A DNA stretch of 64,000 bases, from assembly GCF_016698665.1 (NCBI RefSeq), contig NZ_CP068046.1, positions 186,001 to 250,000 of the forward strand. Reading direction: 5' to 3'. The DNA is from Devosia rhizoryzae (GTDB lineage Bacteria; Pseudomonadota; Alphaproteobacteria; Rhizobiales; Devosiaceae). This document shows positions 60,066 through 64,000 of this stretch, piece after piece (positions within the stretch are counted from its first letter, which is position 1; every line of letters starts with the position of its first letter). A program made the position numbers and the translations under genes. Under the pieces are notes generated by a model. It had not been told where the DNA came from. It saw only the letters and a list, made by a program, of their open reading frames with translations, and made no database searches.

Positions 60066-61016
60066 ATGACCCTTGAACTTGGCGGCATCCACCATCTGAC
60101 AGCTGTGACTGCCGATGCGCCGCAGAACCTTAAGTTTTACACGCAGACGCTGGGCATGCGGCTGATCAAGAAGACGGTGAACCAGGACGACACCACGGCC
60201 TATCACCTATTTTATGGCGACGGCGTTGCCTCGCCCGGTGCGGACCTCACCTTTTTCGATTTCGACACGCTGCGCGAAAAGCGCGGCAACCACACGGTAG
60301 GCCGGACCGGCTTGCGGGTGGACAGCGAAGAAACGCTAAAATGGTGGAAGGAACACCTTCAGACCAACAATGTCGGCACCAGCGCCATCAAGGAGCGCAA
60401 TGGCCACCTTTCGCTCGACTTCGAGGATTTCGAAGGCCAGCGTTTCCGGCTGGTGGTCGATCCGGCCGGCAAGGTCGTGCCTTGGGCGAAATCGCCGGTG
60501 CCCGCCGATAAGCAGATCGTCGGGCTTGGCCCAATTACGCTCTCGGTGCCAAAGCTCGAACCGACCGAGGCCATGCTGACGCGGGTCATGAACATGCGGC
60601 AGGTGCGGCATTATCCGGCGCGCGAGCGCAATGGGGAGACCTTCGTGTTCGAGATGGGTCCGGGCGGTCCGGCAGCCGAGCTTCATGTCGTGGTCGACCC
60701 CAGTCTTGGGCGGGCGAGCCCCGGCGCCGGTGGCGTGCACCATGTCGCTTTCCGCACGCCGGACCAGGACAGCTTGCGCGAATGGGTTCGTCACGTGAAC
60801 GGGTTTGGCATCCGCTCTTCAGGCGAAGTCGAGCGGTTCTATTTCACCTCGCTTTATTTCCGCGAGCCGAACGGCATCCTGTTCGAGATTGCGACCGACG
60901 TTCCCGGCTTTGCGGCGGATGAGCCAATGGAAAGCCTGGGCGAAACGCTGAGCCTGCCGCCGTTCCTGGAAAGCCGGCGCGCGCAGATCGAGGCTGGCTT
61001 GAAGCCGCTGGTTTGA
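60066..61016 (+). CDS. Ring-cleaving (VOC-family) dioxygenase, MhqO-like
   Basis: A 316-residue protein with two vicinal-oxygen-chelate modules: GGIHHLTAVTADAPQNLKFYTQTLGMRLIKKTVNQDD (first, His in GIHHLT) and GAGGVHHVAFRTPDQDSLREWV (second, about residues 219-240), with a Glu in EPNGILFEIATDVPG (about 269) as the third metal ligand. These mark Fe(II)-dependent ring-cleaving dioxygenases of the MhqO/LinE-like group. ATG 60066 follows a GAGGAGA ribosome-binding site; longer frames upstream look non-coding. Substrate probably a hydroquinone-type compound (family knowledge). Confidence 0.88.
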   Translation: MTLELGGIHHLTAVTADAPQNLKFYTQTLGMRLIKKTVNQDDTTAYHLFYGDGVASPGADLTFFDFDTLREKRGNHTVGRTGLRVDSEETLKWWKEHLQTNNVGTSAIKERNGHLSLDFEDFEGQRFRLVVDPAGKVVPWAKSPVPADKQIVGLGPITLSVPKLEPTEAMLTRVMNMRQVRHYPARERNGETFVFEMGPGGPAAELHVVVDPSLGRASPGAGGVHHVAFRTPDQDSLREWVRHVNGFGIRSSGEVERFYFTSLYFREPNGILFEIATDVPGFAADEPMESLGETLSLPPFLESRRAQIEAGLKPLV

Positions 61017-61028
61017 TCAAAGACAGGG

Positions 61029-61058
61029 CCGTCACCCGGGCAATCCGGGTGGCGGTTT
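61029..61058. terminator. Terminator between the dioxygenase and Crp genes
   Basis: CCGTCACCCGG and CCGGGTGGCGG form an 11-bp stem (one G-U pair) around a GCAAT loop, followed by TTTC on the plus strand. Shared by two converging genes. Confidence 0.75.
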
Positions 61059-61813
61059 CAGGCGGCGGACTGGTCCGCCGTGAGCAGTTTGGGGCCGCGC
61101 AGGTAGGTCGGATCGAACTCGGCGATATCGACCAGACGGTCCCAATCCACGATCGTGATCTGATCACGCTCCCAGCGGATGACGTCGTCCTTGCGCAGCA
61201 TTTGCACCACCCGGTTGGTGTGCACGGTGGAAAGGGCAAGGCATTCGCTGAGGAGGGTCTGCGTCAGCGGGAGTTGGAAGCTCCAGCCATCGGTGAGGCC
61301 CACCTGCTTGAGGCGCAAATAGAGTTCGCAGAGGAGATGGGCGAGCTGCTGGTGGCCCTGGAGGCTTCCGAGCGCGACGGCCCATTTGCGGTGGATGCCG
61401 CCATCGACGAGCGTGCTGAGCCAGAGCAGGCGGGTGAGGTGAGGGTGCGTCTCGGTGATACGGGTGAGCCCGGAATGGGGTACGACCGCGATCTGGCAGG
61501 GGGTGAGAGCCGTGATGCTGTGATCCATCGGGCGCATCAGGAAGCTGTGTAGGTCTACGAAGTCGCCGGAGATGTGAACGGCGGTAATCTGCCGGCGTCC
61601 CTCGGCTGTCACATTGTAACGTGCGGCAAAGCCGCCCAGCAGCAGGGTGCTGTGTTCGGGCGATTCTCCTTCGACGACCATGTCTTGGTTGACGTCGATC
61701 TCGCGGATGGAAGAGACCGCAGCTTCGAGGACCTGCTCCTCTTCTTGGGACAGGGCATCGAATTGACGAAGCTTGGCGGCAAGGGGCTGAACGGCAGATT
61801 GGATTGAAGCCAT
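61058..61813 (-). CDS. Crp/Fnr-family transcriptional regulator (second)
   Basis: A 251-residue regulator with the cNMP-binding-like roll (EGRRQITAVHISGDFVDLHSFLM about residues 70-92) and a C-terminal winged helix (LPLTQTLLSECLALSTVHTNRVVQMLRKDDVI). Very similar in layout to the regulator at 4766 (GRRQITA, GDFVD). ATG 61813 was chosen; a TTG seven codons upstream is possible. Divergent from a DUF6894 gene, as the other regulator is clustered with one. Confidence 0.9.
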   Translation of the reverse strand: MASIQSAVQPLAAKLRQFDALSQEEEQVLEAAVSSIREIDVNQDMVVEGESPEHSTLLLGGFAARYNVTAEGRRQITAVHISGDFVDLHSFLMRPMDHSITALTPCQIAVVPHSGLTRITETHPHLTRLLWLSTLVDGGIHRKWAVALGSLQGHQQLAHLLCELYLRLKQVGLTDGWSFQLPLTQTLLSECLALSTVHTNRVVQMLRKDDVIRWERDQITIVDWDRLVDIAEFDPTYLRGPKLLTADQSAA

Positions 61814-61956
61814 GGTGTTTTCCGATTTAGCCAAGAAGCAACGCAGCTGTTCCCTACTCGCTCCCCTTTACACATACCCATATCGCAGCGGAACGGAAGT
61901 GGCAGGCAACTTCCCGCTCAAAGCGCCGTTGGCGCATGGCAGGAACGGAGCCAAAA

Positions 61957-62232
61957 ATGCCAAGGTATTTCTTCCACGTGGTCAATGGCGAGTTTCTTCC
62001 CGATGCCGAGGGAATGGAAATCCACGAGCTCGATCGGGTCAAGGCCGAGGCTATCCGCGTTGCGGGAGAGATGATCCGCGACCAGGGTTTCAAGCTTTGG
62101 CAGACGGGGCGCTACGACATGTATGTGGTGGACGAGCACAACCGGACGCAGCTCAAGCTATCGTTCGAGGCCGAGGACCTCACTGGAGAGCTCAGCGGCG
62201 AACCGGACACGGGGCTGAAGGGCACGGGCTGA
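61957..62232 (+). CDS. DUF6894-family protein (second)
   Basis: A 91-residue protein (MPRYFFHVVNGEFLPDAEGMEIHELDRVKAEAIRVAGEMIRDQG...). Same family as the protein at 5989: aromatic-rich N-terminal hairpin, D-x-x-G-x-E/D, then an Ala/Glu-rich helix and a final strand ending L-K-L-S-F-E. A GGAACGGAG ribosome-binding site precedes the ATG. Divergent from the Crp/Fnr regulator. Function unknown. Confidence 0.78.
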   Translation: MPRYFFHVVNGEFLPDAEGMEIHELDRVKAEAIRVAGEMIRDQGFKLWQTGRYDMYVVDEHNRTQLKLSFEAEDLTGELSGEPDTGLKGTG

Positions 62233-62238
62233 CTTCCC

Positions 62239-63945
62239 CTAGAGCATGAAATCGGAGAGGTCATCCTCCGGTTGACCGCCGTTTTCGTTTGCGGGGGCGG
62301 CGGCGATGACCTGACCGAATAGGCGGGCATGGACTTGGCGCTCGGACTCCATCGTATAGGTCTTGCGCAAGGTTTCGAGCAGGGCGTCAAGGCTTGGCGA
62401 AAGCTCGGTGGGGAGCGGCGCATCGGTGAGGCTGGCGATGGCGAACGTGATGTCGTCGAGCGTCTCGGCGAGGGCGGCCTGGCCGGACAGACCCCGGGCG
62501 GCGGTCTGGAGCAGGGTGATGACCTTCGGGCCATCGGTGTTGAGCTTGCCCAGCGCTGCAGCAATGGTTTGATCGAGTTTGCCGAGAATTTCTAGCGCCA
62601 GATTGGCCTGATCCTCCAGTGCGCCGACGGCTGAGTTGTCGCCGGCCGAGGCGAAGGCGCCGGCCAGGGCTGCCGATTGATCGAGCTGGCGCATGGCGGC
62701 TTCCGCGGCGACCACGGTCTGGGTGGTCAATTCGCGCAGCTGCTGGGCGATGACGGTGAGCGAGGCGCCACGTGGGCCGAGCTGGGCGCAGCGGACGGCA
62801 GCGTTAAGGCTCACAAGGCGCATGTTGTATTCGATTTCCTGCACCGCCTCGACGTGTTCGAGGAGAATGCGGACCGTGCCTTCGACGGCGCTGGCGACGG
62901 TTTCGAGCTTGCCGCGCTCGGCTTCGAAATCCTTGAGGATGGTGACGGCGGCGCGCAGCTGGGCATTGAGGCTGGCGATGGCGGAGGTCTTGACCCCATC
63001 CTTGCCGTGGAAGTCCCGGCTTCGGGACATGATGGTGCCGGCGTCGGCGGCGAGCTCGCCGAGCGCCTCATCGGCGAGAGCGACGTCGTGGAGGAAGCTC
63101 GTGGCGGTTTCGCTGAGCTGGCTTTGTTCGAGCGTTACCAGGGCAGCGATTGCAGCGGGGAGGTCGTCGCCCTCATAGGTGCCGGTGGCAAGATCGGCGA
63201 GGCGGGCGAGGCCGGTTTCGACATGTTCGAGGCGCTGGCGGGTCGCGTCGCCGACCTGGAGGGCCATGACGGCATTGCCGATGCGGCCAACAATCTGGCG
63301 GGAGATGCGGCCGGTTTCGGCGCTGCTGTCGACGGCGGAGCTGCGTTGCTGGGCGATGGCGCCGATAGTGTCGGCGAGGCTTTGCGCGAGGCCGGTGAGG
63401 GTATGCGCGTGGGCGGCTTCGAAGCGGGCGCGCTGGGCGGCGGCGCGGTCGACTTCGGTGGTCAGCTGGCGATAGACCTGGGCAAAGTCCTGGATGGTGC
63501 GGCTGGCACTATCGGAGAGCGTCGCGATATCAGTGGTGAAGACGGCAAAGTCTTCGTTGTCGCCGACAATGCCGGCTGCGGTGACGCGGGCATTGACCGA
63601 GACGATGCCCATCATCTTGACGGTACGGCGGAGGTCCGAGATCGGCGAGTTGGCGGCGGCGACGACTTCGGTGAGCTTTTGAAGATCGGCTTTTTCCTGC
63701 GCGAAGGTGTCCGAAAGCGTTGCGGCGCGGGTGGCGACGGCGTGGAGGTGTTCGACGGCTTCTTCCACTTCTGCGCCTTGGAGGGCGGTGGGGAGCGCGT
63801 CGAAAAGCTTGCTCAGGGTGTTGAGCATGGCAGCGCCTTCGGTGAGGCGGGCGCCAACGGAGACAAAGGCGTGCTCGATGGCTTCGCGCGGGCGGGCGAG
63901 GTCCTCGAGCAGACGATGAATGCGGGCGGGGTCGATTTCGGTCAT
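62239..63945 (-). CDS. Soluble methyl-accepting-chemotaxis-like protein
   Basis: A 568-residue, membrane-free helical protein with two degenerate copies of the chemoreceptor signalling tip: MMGIVSVNARVTAAGIVGDN (about residue 110) and MRLVSLNAAVRCAQLGPRGASLTVIAQQLRELTTQTV (about 375), whose parental form is LLALNAAIEAARAGExGRGFAVVAxEVRxLA. No sensor domain is evident, and no methylation-site Glu/Gln pairs are clear. It lies directly after another gene (four-base overlap) that runs off the window. Role in chemotaxis or scaffold unknown. Confidence 0.75.
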   Translation of the reverse strand: MTEIDPARIHRLLEDLARPREAIEHAFVSVGARLTEGAAMLNTLSKLFDALPTALQGAEVEEAVEHLHAVATRAATLSDTFAQEKADLQKLTEVVAAANSPISDLRRTVKMMGIVSVNARVTAAGIVGDNEDFAVFTTDIATLSDSASRTIQDFAQVYRQLTTEVDRAAAQRARFEAAHAHTLTGLAQSLADTIGAIAQQRSSAVDSSAETGRISRQIVGRIGNAVMALQVGDATRQRLEHVETGLARLADLATGTYEGDDLPAAIAALVTLEQSQLSETATSFLHDVALADEALGELAADAGTIMSRSRDFHGKDGVKTSAIASLNAQLRAAVTILKDFEAERGKLETVASAVEGTVRILLEHVEAVQEIEYNMRLVSLNAAVRCAQLGPRGASLTVIAQQLRELTTQTVVAAEAAMRQLDQSAALAGAFASAGDNSAVGALEDQANLALEILGKLDQTIAAALGKLNTDGPKVITLLQTAARGLSGQAALAETLDDITFAIASLTDAPLPTELSPSLDALLETLRKTYTMESERQVHARLFGQVIAAAPANENGGQPEDDLSDFML

Positions 63946-64000
63946 GCCGTGGCTCCCAGGGCGGCGCGGCGGCCGAAGGTGGTGATTTCGGCCGCCATCT
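63942..64000 (-). CDS. C-terminal fragment of a gene running off the window
   Basis: The minus-strand frame ends in TGA overlapping the ATG of the chemoreceptor-like gene (ATGA). The visible end reads ...MAAEITTFGRRAALGATA, with codon use like the genome. Too short to assign; in related species receiver or STAS proteins often precede such a gene. Confidence 0.6.
   Translation of the reverse strand, partial: MAAEITTFGRRAALGATA

Overview
The window is GC-rich chromosomal DNA from an alphaproteobacterium, most likely order Hyphomicrobiales and plausibly a Devosia-like genus. The order is well supported: CtrA, ChpT, SciP and EipA are all present, as are an FlbD-type flagellar activator, a serC-type leader RNA, GANTC sites beside ctrA, TTAA-N7-TTAA sites and a direct-repeat GTTC-N7-GTTC LexA box. 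The genus is inference only. I see no rRNA, prophage, CRISPR array or intact insertion sequence. Gene starts were moved from the longest frame wherever a Shine-Dalgarno, signal peptide or 4-nt overlap favoured an internal ATG.

Layout. 1-8.6 kb: DMT exporter, serC-serA operon behind a leader RNA, a DUF6894/response regulator/Crp cluster, a sorbosone dehydrogenase-like protein and an outer-membrane barrel with a perfect CtrA box. 8.7-17 kb: glmM, an HWE kinase with its receiver, ftsH, rpoH, an RluA-family pseudouridine synthase and DUF6476. 17-24.2 kb: two membrane-anchored coiled-coil proteins, eipA, a YHS protein, chpT with a receiver protein, an ECF42-type sigma factor and ctrA. 24.6-41.4 kb: flagellar genes fliI-fliJ on the plus strand and fliF-fliG-fliH-fliN-flbD-flhA and fliK-flgD on the minus strand, with sciP and housekeeping or hypothetical genes between them. 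41.5-48.3 kb: mnmA, an ECF sigma/VWA membrane-protein pair, a decayed patch with an HNH-nuclease remnant, two small secreted paralogues and a degenerate site-2-protease-like protein. 48.3-54.4 kb: a PQQ alcohol-dehydrogenase locus. 55-64 kb: tRNA-Met, an SOS-box radical-SAM/UdgX operon, a second sorbosone dehydrogenase with DUF2231, a ring-cleaving dioxygenase, a second Crp/DUF6894 pair and a soluble chemoreceptor-like protein.

How the parts fit. Much of the cell-cycle/flagellar hierarchy lies within 40 kb: ChpT (phosphotransfer), CtrA (master regulator), SciP (CtrA inhibitor) and FlbD (sigma-54 activator), together with likely targets. CtrA-like boxes precede the barrel gene, eipA, fliI and fliF, and a near-consensus sigma-54 promoter precedes fliK-flgD. 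The PQQ locus pairs a periplasmic quinoprotein and cytochrome c with an ABC-2 type exporter and two solute-binding proteins that have no import permease. The quinoprotein has an Asp-Leu-Asp active-site motif but seems to lack the usual Glu and Asn metal ligands. The UdgX/radical-SAM operon carries a LexA-type box immediately before its first start codon.

Several families of short palindromic intergenic repeats are scattered between genes, mostly at 3' ends.
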